Both the position numbers and the translations under genes were made by a program. Shown piece by piece: positions 9,204 through 18,368 of a stretch of DNA of 64,000 nt (the stretch's first letter is position 1; each line of letters opens with the position of its first letter). The notes below the pieces were generated by a model, which did not search any database, was not told the DNA's origin, and was given only the letters and a program-made list of their open reading frames with translations. Source of the DNA: Pseudorhizobium pelagicum (GTDB lineage Bacteria; Pseudomonadota; Alphaproteobacteria; Rhizobiales; Rhizobiaceae); the NCBI GenBank assembly GCA_000722615.1, contig JOKI01000016.1, positions 1-64,000 on the forward strand, read 5' to 3'.

Positions 9204-9276
9204 TGAGCGAAACAAATCGCTTTTATCGCTCACATTATTGCCGCATAGTGGGCTATAAATATGGAGTTTATCGCCC
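9204..9276 (+). promoter_or_regulatory. paired inverted repeats upstream of and across the RBS of the first fic gene
   Basis: The outer repeat has arms TGAGCGA (9204-9210) and TCGCTCA (9226-9232). The inner repeat has arms GGGCTATAAA (9250-9259) and TTTATCGCCC (9267-9276), nine of ten bases pairing, around the loop TATGGAG. The loop holds the Shine-Dalgarno GGAG, and the right arm ends at the base before the ATG. The second fic gene in this window has the same layout, which suggests an operator, or an RNA hairpin controlling translation. Confidence 0.6.
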
Positions 9277-10389
9277 ATGGCTTGGAATTGGGAATTGGCG
9301 GGGTGGCCGAAGTTCAAGTGGAACCCCGAATTTCTGCGTGTCAGGGAGCAGGCATTCATGGAGAATGCGGCTATCGCCGTCGGCACCATGCGGCATCTGG
9401 GGAAAGACGACCGCGAGGAGGTCGTGATCGAGCTACTCAGCTCCGACGCATTGAGCACATCGGCGATTGAAGGGGAAGTCCTCGATCGCGATAGCGTGCA
9501 ATCGTCCCTTCGGCGGCAGCTTGGAATGTCCGCGGCCGCATTCCGCAGCAGGCCGGCCGAAGCTGGCATTGCCGAGATGATGGCGGACCTCTACCGCCAC
9601 CCGCATGACCCGATAACCGAGGAGCGGCTTTTCGAATGGCACCGGATGGTCATGAACGGCCGCCGTGACATTGTTGATATCGGCACCTATCGCCGCCATG
9701 GCGAACCGATGCAGATCGTCTCAGGAGCATTCGGCCGCCAGCGCGTGCACTTCGAAGCACCTCCATCCGATCACCTAGCGGCCGAGATGGGCAGGCTTCT
9801 GGACTGGCTGGAACAGACCTCTCCCGAAGGGTTGGACCCACTTGCCGCCCTCACCCGTGCCGGCATCGCTCATCTGTGGTTCGAGAGCATCCATCCTTTC
9901 GAGGACGGCAATGGCCGCATCGGTCGCGCGATCGCCGAAAGCGCCCTTGCAGGGGCGATCTCGACGCCAACCTTCAGCGCATTGTCGAAATCGCTGCTCA
10001 AACACCGCAAAGACTATTACGCCATGCTGGAAGCGGCGAGCACCACGCTGATGATCGACGAATGGCTCTCGTGGTTCGCGGATCGTGCTCTCGAGGCCCA
10101 GAGATCCGCGGAGGAACTGGTTCGCTTCCTGATCGAGAAAACGCGTTTCATGGACCGGCTGCGTGGCGCGTTGAACGAGCGACAGGAAAAAGTGCTGCTG
10201 CGGATGCTGGCTGAGGGGCCTGAAGGATTCACCGGAGGCTTAAGTGCCGGCAACTACGCGACGATTACCGGCGCTCCGCCTTCAACCACGACACGCGACC
10301 TCTCCGATCTGGTCGAGAAAGGCGCGCTGCTGCGCACCGGCGAACGCAAGGCAACACGCTACGTGCTGAATATCGCGAGCGACGCATAG
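9277..10389 (+). CDS. Fic-family protein with N-terminal DUF4172 and C-terminal winged helix
   Basis: This 370-residue protein has the Fic core motif HPFEDGNGRIGRA starting at about His206, the active site with which Fic enzymes transfer AMP (or another nucleotide moiety) to protein hydroxyls. The N-terminal MAWNWELAGWPKFKW block is DUF4172. An inhibitory helix motif TSAIEG lies at residues 61-66, matching the (S/T)xxxE(G/N) pattern whose Glu blocks ATP binding. The last 70 residues form a winged-helix-like segment with TITGAPPSTTTRDLSDLVEK. A paralogue lies at 47083-48189 on the other strand. Target proteins are unknown. The tail could let it bind the inverted repeats at its own start. Confidence 0.9.
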   Translation: MAWNWELAGWPKFKWNPEFLRVREQAFMENAAIAVGTMRHLGKDDREEVVIELLSSDALSTSAIEGEVLDRDSVQSSLRRQLGMSAAAFRSRPAEAGIAEMMADLYRHPHDPITEERLFEWHRMVMNGRRDIVDIGTYRRHGEPMQIVSGAFGRQRVHFEAPPSDHLAAEMGRLLDWLEQTSPEGLDPLAALTRAGIAHLWFESIHPFEDGNGRIGRAIAESALAGAISTPTFSALSKSLLKHRKDYYAMLEAASTTLMIDEWLSWFADRALEAQRSAEELVRFLIEKTRFMDRLRGALNERQEKVLLRMLAEGPEGFTGGLSAGNYATITGAPPSTTTRDLSDLVEKGALLRTGERKATRYVLNIASDA

Positions 10390-10444
10390 GCGATCCGGTC
10401 GAGCGGTAACACGGCGATCGGGGAGATCGTCGATCGGATTTCAC

Positions 10445-10720
10445 CCGAGGTTTCGGACACTGAAACATGCCAAGGATCTCGCCGTTCCAATGGTAACCGA
10501 GACGTGTGCTGCCGGCTGGGGTCAGGTCCTTGTCACCAGCGATCACCAAAGCGGGCCGGCCGTGCTTCCAACGCTGTTGTGCCGCAATGACGGGGAGCGG
10601 TCCGGGGCCGCAGTCTCCATGTCGGCGACGCCCGGCGCGGTGATGATGACGGCTGTCTTGATCCGCGGGTCAGAGAGGTCCGTGTCACGCGGATCGTTGG
10701 GATCTTGCCGACAACCCAAG
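10445..10720 (-). pseudogene. fragment of an alpha/beta hydrolase gene
   Basis: On the minus strand one frame contains DTDLSDPRIKTAVIITAPGV (about 10630-10690). The next frame, after a shift near 10545, contains VIAGDKDLTPAGSTRLGYHW. The pair resembles the lid-to-catalytic-Asp region of chlorophyllase/dienelactone-hydrolase-like proteins (DPRIKAAV...APG followed by ALVIAGDKD). No start codon, nucleophile elbow or continuous frame survives. The rest of the 10390-10807 gap shows only the leader of the LuxR gene. Confidence 0.45.
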
Positions 10721-10807
10721 AAGGGGTGCCTCAACTGGCGCGGCGCCATTAACTTGTTTTTAACATATGCGCACCATTTCTTGGCTTTCGTCAATCTGGA
10801 TTTCAAC

Positions 10808-11545
10808 ATGCCGTATCCGTCGGGTGCCCCTAGCAGCGCAGATCCACTCGGTCCCTATGTGGACCTGCAGTCGGTCCCTCGCTGGCGGCGTTTGACCGCG
10901 CATCCTTTCATCGAGCGCATGCGGCTTGCCGTCGCGTTCGATTATATCGCCGTGAGCGGGCTGGACATCGACGGCTACCGGTTCGGGCAGGCAGCCTCGA
11001 TCGATTCCGACTTTCCCCCCGCGTTTCTCGATGCTTATGCCGCCGACGGCTTGTTCACGAGTGATCCTTTTGTACTCGCAGCCAAGGGCGGAAGTGATGG
11101 CATCGTCATTGAAAGCGAGATCTGGAAGACACACGAGCCGGGCCAGCGACTGCTCTATCTGACGAGGACCTTCAAGGTTCAGAACCGGACGTTGTTCCCT
11201 GTGATGCGGAACGAGATCATGTACGGTTCGGTATGCTTCACGCGATCAACGCCGTTCGACGAGGACGAACTCAACTTCCTTTCGCTCGTGGCGGGGCCGA
11301 TCCATACCACGGTGACAGAGCCATTGATGAAACGTTTCGCCACGGGTGAGATGAAGCTGTCGAAAGGTGAACTGGCCTGCTTGTGGCAGGCCAGTCGGGG
11401 ACTGACCAGTGAAGAGATCGCCACTGCCACCGGCTATCAGCAGGAGACGGTCAACAGCTACATCAAGTCGGCGGTCAAGAAGCTGGGCTGCAGCAATCGC
11501 ACGCAGGCAATTGCTGAAGCTATCCGTCGCCGTATCATTCCCTGA
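10808..11545 (+). CDS. LuxR-family transcriptional regulator with autoinducer-binding-like domain
   Basis: This 245-residue protein has a C-terminal LuxR helix-turn-helix (about residues 178-240): LSKGELACLWQASRGLTSEEIA followed by TVNSYIKSAVKKLGCSNRTQAI. The N-terminal 165 residues resemble the autoinducer-binding domain (FLDAYAADGLFTSDPFVLAA), but not all acyl-homoserine-lactone contact residues can be placed. The frame is open further upstream; I chose the ATG at 10808 because residues before it have no family character. No luxI-type synthase lies in the window, so it is a LuxR solo. It precedes a convergent chemotaxis group, and rhizobial LuxR proteins of this size include motility regulators; that link is speculative. 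Confidence 0.8.
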   Translation: MPYPSGAPSSADPLGPYVDLQSVPRWRRLTAHPFIERMRLAVAFDYIAVSGLDIDGYRFGQAASIDSDFPPAFLDAYAADGLFTSDPFVLAAKGGSDGIVIESEIWKTHEPGQRLLYLTRTFKVQNRTLFPVMRNEIMYGSVCFTRSTPFDEDELNFLSLVAGPIHTTVTEPLMKRFATGEMKLSKGELACLWQASRGLTSEEIATATGYQQETVNSYIKSAVKKLGCSNRTQAIAEAIRRRIIP

Positions 11546-11552
11546 GGCTGTA

Positions 11553-11795
11553 TCAATGGAGCTGATCATTCGGCGTGATCGTCCGTCCCATCCCGCGCAG
11601 GCACGCCGCGATCTCCTCCAGATACTCCTCGCGGGAGCCGAAGTCGGCAAGAATTTTGCGCACCTGCGACGCCATCGGCTCATCCTGCGGCTCACCAATG
11701 CTGTAGCGCGTGCCGATCGCCCACATATCGCACCCTGCCGATAGCAGGGCGCGCACCAGGGCGATGATGTGCTCAGGTGGCTTCCGCGGCATCAT
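11553..11795 (-). CDS. 80-residue conserved-looking hypothetical protein downstream of cheW
   Basis: The frame gives a compact, mostly helical 80-residue protein containing PPEHIIALVRALLSAGCDMW and ADFGSREEYLEEIAACLRGM. I do not recognise a named family. I chose the ATG at 11795 (paired Met) because it overlaps the cheW stop by about 20 bases in the manner of a translationally coupled gene. The frame continues upstream only into cheW sequence. It is the last gene of a chemoreceptor-cheW-unknown set. No membrane segment or metal motif is visible. Confidence 0.6.
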   Translation of the reverse strand: MMPRKPPEHIIALVRALLSAGCDMWAIGTRYSIGEPQDEPMASQVRKILADFGSREEYLEEIAACLRGMGRTITPNDQLH

Positions 11796-12264
11796 GAAGT
11801 TCCGTCGCCTCGTGACCGCCCTGCTCAAGAAGCCTTGCCAGGTTCAGGAGACAGATCATCCCTGCTTCGTGGGCGATCATGCCTTCGGCATAGCGGGTCG
11901 CGATCTGCGTCGCCATCTGCGGAATAGGCTGTACGCTGTCCTCGCTCACCGTCAGAATATCGGAGACATTGTCCACTAGCAGGCCCACGATGGTTGGCCC
12001 TACTTCCGCAACGATGATGGCTGATCTCTCGGTCTCGGCACTAGGAGACATTCCGAGCCTTCCGGCGAGATCTACGATCGGGACGACTTCGCCTCTCAGG
12101 TTTATGACCCCAAGGACGTCCTTCGGAGCCTTGGGAATGGGTGTGCAGGCCACCCACCCCCGTATCTCGCGGACTTTCGTGGTTTCGACACAGAACTCCT
12201 GACCCCGAAGGCGAAAGGCAATGATGTCGAGGTTGTTTGAGCCGGTCTTTTGCATAGCAAGCAT
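11773..12264 (-). CDS. cheW: chemotaxis coupling protein CheW
   Basis: This 163-residue single-domain CheW couples chemoreceptors to the CheA kinase. Typical features are the opening strand LDIIAFRLRGQEFCVET, the central APKDVLGVINLRGEVVPIVD block (receptor and kinase contact surface) and the end strand GMICLLNLARLL. The ATG at 12264 overlaps the receptor stop as TGATG, so the two are co-translated; the frame extends 15 bases further upstream inside the receptor gene. No cheA, cheR or cheB lies in the window, so this CheW must serve a kinase encoded elsewhere. Confidence 0.92.
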   Translation of the reverse strand: MLAMQKTGSNNLDIIAFRLRGQEFCVETTKVREIRGWVACTPIPKAPKDVLGVINLRGEVVPIVDLAGRLGMSPSAETERSAIIVAEVGPTIVGLLVDNVSDILTVSEDSVQPIPQMATQIATRYAEGMIAHEAGMICLLNLARLLEQGGHEATELHDAAEAT

Positions 12265-14045
12265 CAGAAGTCTTCCCACTGCTGTGCTGCGGCGGCATTG
12301 CCGTTGAAGCCGCGGCTGACGCGCTGTTTCAACTCATTCACGGTTGCCGTAGCCGGTATCCTTCGGATCGTTTCCTGACGGGGCTGATGCCTGGTTTCCC
12401 GAGCGTCGAGGCTGAACTGGGAGAGCAGGTTGAACAATGCCTGCGCCTCCGTCGCCAGACTGTGGCTGGCTGCGTTGGACTGCTCCACCATGGCGGCATT
12501 TTGCTGCGTGCCCTGGTCGATCGTGTTGACGGCGACATTGATTTCGCGAAGCCCGACCGCCTGCTCGCGGGAACCCTCGACGATGGCTTCGACGTTCGTG
12601 TTGATCTCCTTCACCTGCGCAACGATCCTGGCGAGTGCCTGGCCGGTCTCGTCGACCAGACTGACGCCTGATCGCACCTGTTCACTGGAAAGGCTGATCA
12701 GCGTCTTGATCTCCTTGGCAGCCGCAGCCGAGCGCTGCGCCAGTTCTCGTACTTCCTGAGCAACGACGGCAAAGCCCTTGCCAGCCTCCCCGGCACGCGC
12801 TGCCTCGACCCCGGCGTTAAGTGCCAGCAGATTGGTCTGGAAGGCTATGTCGTCGATCACGCCGATGATGTTGGTGATCTCGCGGGAGGACTTCTCGATG
12901 GCTCCCATGGCGTCGATTGCTTTGGTGACGATCTCGCCGGAGTTCTCGGCACTCTTGCGGGCGTCCTTCACAAGACGACCTGCCTCGTCGGCACGCCGGC
13001 TGGAGTCGCCAACGGTCTGAGTGATTTCCTCCAAGGCCGCCGCGGTTTCCTCGACCGAAGCCGCCTGCTGCTCGGTTCGCTTGGAAAGATCGTCTGCCGC
13101 TGATTTGATCTCGGTAGAACCGGCAGCAATTGCCTGTGCGTTCTCTTGGATCGCACGCATGGCTTCGCGAAGCCGCTGGGCGGTCTGGTTGAAGTCCGTA
13201 CGCAACTGATCAAGGCTCGGAATGAAAGGCTGAGACAATTCCGAACAGAGATCGCCGGCTGAGAGCTGTTGCAGTCCACTTCCCAGCGCCAGAACGTTCT
13301 CGACACGGCCGGTAACGTCGGTTGCGAACTTCACAACCTTCATGACCTTGCCATCAGGACCAGCGATCGGATTGTAGGACGCCTGAATGTAGACCTTGTT
13401 TCCAGCGCGCCCGATCCGGGTAAATTCCTCCGAGAAGAACTCGCCGCCGCGAAGCCGCTCCCAGAAGCGTGCGTAGTCTTCGGTGCGCACATACGCCGGG
13501 TCGCAGAACATAGAGTGGTGCTTGCCGACGATCTCCGAATGTTGGTAGCCCATGGCGTTGAGAAAATTCTCATTGGCCGTGATGATGTCACCCATGGGCG
13601 TGAATTCGATCATCGCCTGGGCCCTGGAAAGCGCCGAGAGCTTGCCGGCGTCCTCAGATGCCTTGAGCTTCAGGGCCGTGATGTCGGTTGCGAACTTGAC
13701 CACCTTGTAGGGCTTGCCGCGCTTGAAGACGGGATTATAGGAGGCTTCGATCCAAATCTCGCGCCCGCCCTTGCCGATGCGGCGATACTGGCGCCGATCG
13801 AAATGTCCTTCCGACAGGCGTTGCCAGAACTCCTTGTATTCGGCGCCGGCGGCCTCGGCTGGGTCGACGAAGATGCGGTGGTGCTTGCCTTTGATTTCCG
13901 CCAGTTCATAGCCCATGACGGCGCAGAAGTTTTCGTTGGCGGTGAGGATGTTGCCCTTGAGATCGAACTCGATGATGGCCTGGGACCGCCCCATGGCTGC
14001 AAGCACCGCGGCTGCATCTGACGACGGAATGAATGATATTCCCAT
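12264..14045 (-). CDS. soluble methyl-accepting chemotaxis protein with two PAS domains
   Basis: This 593-residue receptor has no membrane segment. Two PAS/PAC units follow each other (about residues 8-125 and 130-250), each with a FxAVMGYEL or [11 protein letters not shown] core and a KVVKFATD(I/V)T end. A short HAMP-like linker and an MCP signalling domain come next, with the hairpin tip [20 protein letters not shown]. The C-terminus is QWEDF, which fits the xWxxF pentapeptide that tethers CheR/CheB. The ATG at 14045 follows AAGGAG by six bases; the longer frame upstream lacks family sequence. PAS domains suggest redox, oxygen or energy sensing, with cofactor unknown. Confidence 0.93.
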   Translation of the reverse strand: MGISFIPSSDAAAVLAAMGRSQAIIEFDLKGNILTANENFCAVMGYELAEIKGKHHRIFVDPAEAAGAEYKEFWQRLSEGHFDRRQYRRIGKGGREIWIEASYNPVFKRGKPYKVVKFATDITALKLKASEDAGKLSALSRAQAMIEFTPMGDIITANENFLNAMGYQHSEIVGKHHSMFCDPAYVRTEDYARFWERLRGGEFFSEEFTRIGRAGNKVYIQASYNPIAGPDGKVMKVVKFATDVTGRVENVLALGSGLQQLSAGDLCSELSQPFIPSLDQLRTDFNQTAQRLREAMRAIQENAQAIAAGSTEIKSAADDLSKRTEQQAASVEETAAALEEITQTVGDSSRRADEAGRLVKDARKSAENSGEIVTKAIDAMGAIEKSSREITNIIGVIDDIAFQTNLLALNAGVEAARAGEAGKGFAVVAQEVRELAQRSAAAAKEIKTLISLSSEQVRSGVSLVDETGQALARIVAQVKEINTNVEAIVEGSREQAVGLREINVAVNTIDQGTQQNAAMVEQSNAASHSLATEAQALFNLLSQFSLDARETRHQPRQETIRRIPATATVNELKQRVSRGFNGNAAAAQQWEDF

Positions 14046-14374
14046 GTAAGCTCCTTGTGTGCTGCCCGTCATGCGGGAGCGTTCGCCGCTGCCTTGGGCT
14101 GCGGACGTTGAATGGACGGGTGCATGCAACGTCCGCGATGGCTGTGGCACGCGATGATCGAGATTTGGCTGTCGTTGGACAGGCATCGGCGTCTCGGCAT
14201 CCTGCCAGTGGCGCTCGGGGCAACCCCAGATATAGGGTTGATTTCTTAGCCGATGTTTAACGCATTTGTTTCAAGCCGAGCGAATGATGCATTATTGCGC
14301 AATTGCTCAATCAGAGGTCTCTGAAACATCGGTCGGCTCCGGACATGGAGCTCTTCGCGGATCGTGATAGATGA
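14046..14374. other. intergenic stretch with no recognised gene
   Basis: This stretch holds the leader of the chemoreceptor gene and, towards 14374, the boundary with the IS91 remnant. I see no coherent protein frame, RNA structure or repeat in it. Confidence 0.5.
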
Positions 14375-14842
14375 TCAAAACGCTGCATCTCTCTCGGTGC
14401 TGCTGACAATGAACTCGTGGATCGCGAGCGTCATGACCTGCTGCCGGTCGCAGCCGTCACGACGGTAGTCCTTGTAGTGGAAGGTGGTTCCCGTCTCGTC
14501 GAAGGCGATCAGGCAACTGTTCGAGATGGCGCCCCGGTGGGTATAGCGCGACGAATAGGCAAGCACCGCTTGGCCCGGCAAAAGGTTGACGTGGCATAAA
14601 GGACCCAACGCTTCCGGCGAACCGGCGACAGGTATCGTCCAAATTCCCGGCGGTCAGCAAGATGCGCAGCCGGACCGAAGAGGCAGCCTCCGATGATCGC
14701 GGAGTTGGAGCAGCCGCGTCAGGAACAAGCGTCGGAATAGCTTGCCAAGCACACGCACCGGCAGCGCACCGTCGTCACCCGCCGCCTCAGAGCGCCAAAG
14801 AAGCCCCAAGGAATAGGGACCAAGGCTCACAAACCTCGCCAT
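14375..14842 (-). pseudogene. IS91-family (Y2-type) transposase fragment with frameshifts
   Basis: The minus strand gives IS91/IS801-like transposase sequence across at least two frames. First comes LGKLFRRLFLTRLLQL (about 14700-14760). After a shift comes PFAGP, then AVLAYSSRYTHRGAISNSC and LIAFDETGTTFHYKDYRRDG. The SRYTHR..ISN block followed by DETG..F.YKDYR is a recognisable IS91 pattern. The catalytic N-terminal part and the C-terminus are missing. It marks past mobile-element activity just upstream of the HipBA genes. Confidence 0.65.
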
Positions 14843-15089
14843 CCAGATCCTCCAGTCCCCGTGTCCTGACGGTCAGGCTGGAATTTGTGCTGCCACACTA
14901 TGTTTGCAGGCGGCAAATCCAAGGCGGACATGACAATAGCCAATAAGACCCTCGACGATCTCTTTGCGTTCGAGCTCTACAGTTCAAAATCACGAGTAGT
15001 TCAAAATTGCGGTCACGAAAGTCCCTTATGACCAGAAAAATGAACAAATTTGACTTTGGCGCTCACACCGTGACAAGATGCCCATAATT

Positions 15090-15116
15090 ATGAACATAAA
15101 GCCGTAATATGTCCAT
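15090..15116. promoter_or_regulatory. candidate HipB operator
   Basis: Arms ATGAACAT (15090-15097) and ATGTCCAT (15109-15116) form an imperfect dyad, seven of eight bases pairing, just upstream of the hipB start. Further ATGAACA copies lie near 15041 and at 15121. HipB proteins repress their own operon by binding several such dyads, so this is a likely autoregulatory region. Confidence 0.45.
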
Positions 15117-15130
15117 TTGAATGAACAAAG

Positions 15131-15472
15131 GTGATAAGGTTGCCCCGAACGAGAAGCTATTCGCGCGTGACGCGCAAAGCGCTCACCATGCTTGGAAAGT
15201 TGATCCGAATAGGCCGGGTCGAACGCGGCCTGACGGCGCAGGAATTGGCCGACCGTGCCGGCATCAGTCGGACAACTCTTTCCAGTATCGAGAAAGGCGC
15301 AGCAGGCCCCGAGATCGGCATCGTCTTCGAAGTCGCTTCACTCGTTGGCGTGCGTCTGTTCGACTATGACGAACGCACCTTTCAGATTCACAACTCTCGC
15401 GTTGACGAAAAACTGACGCTGCTGCCCAAGAGCGTCCGGCACGCGGTGAAGGAGGTTGATGATGACTTCTAA
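15131..15472 (+). CDS. hipB: HipB-like helix-turn-helix antitoxin
   Basis: This 113-residue protein (from a GTG; an ATG at 15188 would give a 94-residue form) contains an Xre-type helix-turn-helix: LIRIGRVERGLTAQELADRA then GISRTTLSSIEKGAAGPEIG. It overlaps the downstream hipA-like gene by 17 bases, the usual antitoxin-first order of type II HipBA modules. Its expected jobs are to bind and neutralise the kinase toxin and to repress the operon. Which start is used is uncertain, as neither has a clear Shine-Dalgarno. Confidence 0.8.
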   Translation: MIRLPRTRSYSRVTRKALTMLGKLIRIGRVERGLTAQELADRAGISRTTLSSIEKGAAGPEIGIVFEVASLVGVRLFDYDERTFQIHNSRVDEKLTLLPKSVRHAVKEVDDDF

Positions 15473-16784
15473 GGCTGACGCCACAGAAGCCTTTGTCTGG
15501 ATTTGGCTACCCGGGGCAACCGAACCGGTGGTCGCAGGTCGCCTCGATCAGGATGGCGAGCGCCTGCTCTTTACCTATGGCGCCAGCTACCGCAGCCGAA
15601 AGAATGCCATTCCGATCTACGAGCCCGAACTTCCCCTTCAGGAAGGCGCGATCGCACCCATCAACGGCTTGCTGATGGCGAGCTGCATTCGCGACGGCTC
15701 GCCGGATGCCTGGGGTCGCCGCGTGATCATCAACAAGCTGACGGGGAGCAAGCCCGATGCTGAGGGCGTGCCGGAGATCAGCGAGCTCATCTACCTGCTC
15801 CAGTCAGGCTCCGACCGGATTGGAGCCCTTGATTTCCAGGCATCGGCAACAGAGTATGTCCCCCGCCGTGCCGCGCAAGCATCGCTGGACGAACTTATGG
15901 AAGCAGCCTCCCTCGTCGAGAAGGGCGTCCCTCTGCCCTCCGCACTCGACCAGGCTCTCAACCACGGCACCTCGATCGGCGGCGCGCGCCCTAAGGCGCT
16001 TATCAACGACGACACAAAGAGGTTCATTGCCAAATTCTCGGCGAGCAATGACACCTACAGCGTCGTGAAAGCTGAATTCGTCGCGATGAGGCTGGCAAGC
16101 GCCAGCGGGCTCGACGTAGCATCCGTGTCGATTGCCCATGCCGCGCAAAAGGACGTGCTGCTGATCGAGCGCTTTGATCGCCGGCATACAAAGGAGGGTT
16201 GGACGCGGCAGGCGATGGTCTCGGCGCTGACGATGCTTGGCCTTGATGAGATGATGGCCCGCTATGCGTCTTATGAAGATTTGGCAGAACTGATCCGCCA
16301 CCGCTTCACTGCCCCCAAGGATACACTCAAGGAGCTCTACGGACGGATTTGCTTCAACGTGCTGTGCGGCAATACCGACGACCATGCCCGCAACCATGCG
16401 GCGTTCTGGGACGGCAAGATGTTGACCCTGACGCCCGCCTATGACATCTGCCCGCAAAACCGCACGGGCACCGAAGCCACACAGGCGATGCTGATCAAGG
16501 GCGAGCGACGCGCGAGCACCCTGGCGACCTGCCTTGCGGCTGCGCCGGATTACCACCTGAAAGAGGCGGAAGCGGCCGCGCTGATGGAACAGCAGATCAC
16601 GACCATCGCCGAACAATGGCAGGCAGTGTGCGAGGAAGCCGAACTGACCCCGGTCGACCGCAAGTTCTTCGCCGGACGTCAGTTTCTCAATAGCTACGCT
16701 TCGGAAGGGCTCCATGGCCACAAGGCGCTGCACGCTGCATTTGGCGCCGCCCGGAAGGCGCTGATCGCGAGCGGAGATGCCTAG
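15456..16784 (+). CDS. hipA: HipA-like serine/threonine kinase toxin
   Basis: This 442-residue protein carries the HipA catalytic loop NTDDHARNHA (about residues 305-314) and the metal-binding YDICP motif near residue 329, plus a glycine-rich GTSIGGARPKALI segment that fits the HipA phosphate loop. The N-terminal subdomain includes the FTYGASY...PIYEPELPL block common to this family. Known HipA kinases phosphorylate glutamyl-tRNA synthetase or other synthetases and cause growth arrest; the target here is not deducible. All core motifs are intact, so the module looks functional. Confidence 0.88.
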   Translation: MMMTSKADATEAFVWIWLPGATEPVVAGRLDQDGERLLFTYGASYRSRKNAIPIYEPELPLQEGAIAPINGLLMASCIRDGSPDAWGRRVIINKLTGSKPDAEGVPEISELIYLLQSGSDRIGALDFQASATEYVPRRAAQASLDELMEAASLVEKGVPLPSALDQALNHGTSIGGARPKALINDDTKRFIAKFSASNDTYSVVKAEFVAMRLASASGLDVASVSIAHAAQKDVLLIERFDRRHTKEGWTRQAMVSALTMLGLDEMMARYASYEDLAELIRHRFTAPKDTLKELYGRICFNVLCGNTDDHARNHAAFWDGKMLTLTPAYDICPQNRTGTEATQAMLIKGERRASTLATCLAAAPDYHLKEAEAAALMEQQITTIAEQWQAVCEEAELTPVDRKFFAGRQFLNSYASEGLHGHKALHAAFGAARKALIASGDA

Positions 16785-16786
16785 AG

Positions 16787-16936
16787 ATGGGAAAACCGCA
16801 GCGGCTCAAAAAGGGCTTGGCCGTGGCCTCTACCGCTCAGAGCAAGTCGATACCGGACAACGACATCGACTCGTACGCGACCGGATCCGTCGGGAGTTCT
16901 GGCGCTGCCGAGGCAGTAGCTGAGCTGCAGATTTGA
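16787..16936 (+). CDS. possible 49-residue ORF directly after hipA
   Basis: An ATG two bases after the hipA stop opens a 49-codon frame starting MGKPQRLKKGLAVAS and ending EAVAELQI. A GGAG lies about ten bases upstream. The peptide has a basic start and a low-complexity Ser/Ala/Gly tail. I recognise no family. It could be a small third gene or chance. From 16937 to 17093 nothing is visible. Confidence 0.2.
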   Translation: MGKPQRLKKGLAVASTAQSKSIPDNDIDSYATGSVGSSGAAEAVAELQI

Positions 16937-17093
16937 AGGAAAGCTCCAAACAGGTCCTGCGCAACGAAGGCCTATTATCCGTAAGCCAGCGTCCTCACTA
17001 TTTCTGCGAGTACCCGACATCCTGCCACCGCATCGGAGGGCTCCCACAAGCAGCCGACGAATCTGAGTCTTTGTTGCAAACAGGAGGTTTGCG

Positions 17094-17913
17094 ATGGGTT
17101 TAGCGCTTTCAGCGCGGTTGGATTTCGACGGGGCCAGTTTGCGGCGTCTGGCTCGCCATACACGGGATGCCAATAAAGCGCGACGGCTTCTGGCGCTTGC
17201 ATCGATCTAGGTCCAGAGGGTCTGATCAATGGCAAGGCTTCGGGCAAGCCTTCTCTCCTGAACGACGAACAGCGAGCGGCCTTGGCGCAAGCGATCGAGC
17301 GCGGACCGACACCGTATCTGGATGGCGTCGTTCGTTGGCGTCTGTGTGATCTGGCGCAATGGATCCGGGAAGAGTTCCGCATCTCGGTGAGCCAGGAGAC
17401 GCTGGGTCGCGAAGTGCGTGCCATGGGTATCGCAAGCTCTCTGCTCGCCCAAGACATCATGCTCAGGATGCCGAAGCGGCTGAGGCTTTTAAAAAACTTC
17501 CCCGCCGCTGTGGCAAAAATCGTCGCCGGTCCCGCCTGGGCAAAGTGCTCGAAGTCTGGTTTCAGGACGAAGCTCGTATAGGCCAGAAGAACAAGATCAC
17601 CCGCTGCTGGGCCAAGCGGGGAACAAGGCCGTCCGCGCCACACGACCAGCGAACTCGGTCGGCTTATATCTTCGGTGCCATCTGCCCCAAACAGCGCAAG
17701 GCTGCCGCTCTCGTCATGCCGTGGTGCGACACCCATGCCATGAACCAGCACCTGATCGAGATATCCCGCAATGTCGCCGATAACGCACATGCCGTCCTCA
17801 TCAGGGACCAGGCGGGATGGCACATGTCCAACAATCTCGTCGTCCCAGAAAACATCACCATCCTGCCACTGCCGACTGCGCGCCAAGTGGTCGCTTTGAG
17901 CCGGATCGGGTGA
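17094..17913 (+). pseudogene. IS630-family transposase, internally deleted, frameshifted and 3'-truncated
   Basis: The frame begins MGLALSARLDFDGASLRRLA and stops at 17209-17211. In-frame homology resumes in another frame with PEGLINGKASGKPSLLNDEQ and continues to about 17430. A further shift then gives VLEVWFQDEARIGQKNKITR (the first DDE Asp region) and HAVLIRDQAGWHMSNNLVVP (second Asp region). The protein ends early, before the final Glu. An intact IS630 transposase has one frame of about 340 residues. The loss between LASI and GPEGL removes the DNA-binding middle. Confidence 0.75.
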
Positions 17914-18155
17914 TTTTTGGCTACGGTCGCGGGTACGAGCATGATGCTCCTCGCCGACTTCGATCGTCGCTTGAGTTATTTATTTCTTGAAGTGAACGCG
18001 AGGTGACACCGTAGCCGAACAGCTTTGCTCGAGCGGCTCATCAGAAGGAACCGCCGCGGCGTAAGCTGGGTTGATCACCAACAGCACAAAATTGAGCAAT
18101 TATTGCGGGAACTTCGTTCGGTGGACGTGGTTCGCCGACTAAGTCGGAGAGGAAC

Positions 18156-18368
18156 ATGACGTCGGAAGATCTAGAGCGTACCTGTCTCGCATTCGAGGAA
18201 GAGCACGGTATCGGGGCTTTTCTTGATGCTATGGCTGCCATCATGCAACGTCGACTGGCCCGCCAGGGATTTCAGGTGGAGTTCTTTGATGACGAGGCTG
18301 AACAACCACATCAAACGATAGAAACCTCGAGCCAATGTGAGCAGAGGTGTCTTAACGTCACGGACTAG
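18156..18368 (+). CDS. 70-residue hypothetical protein
   Basis: The ATG at 18156 is preceded by GGAGAGGAAC, a good Shine-Dalgarno. The product starts with an acidic helical part (TSEDLERTCLAFEEEHGIGA followed by FLDAMAAIMQRRLARQG) and ends in a polar tail. No family is recognised. It stands alone between an IS630 remnant and the ectoine locus; the flanking 17914-18155 shows nothing else. Confidence 0.45.
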   Translation: MTSEDLERTCLAFEEEHGIGAFLDAMAAIMQRRLARQGFQVEFFDDEAEQPHQTIETSSQCEQRCLNVTD

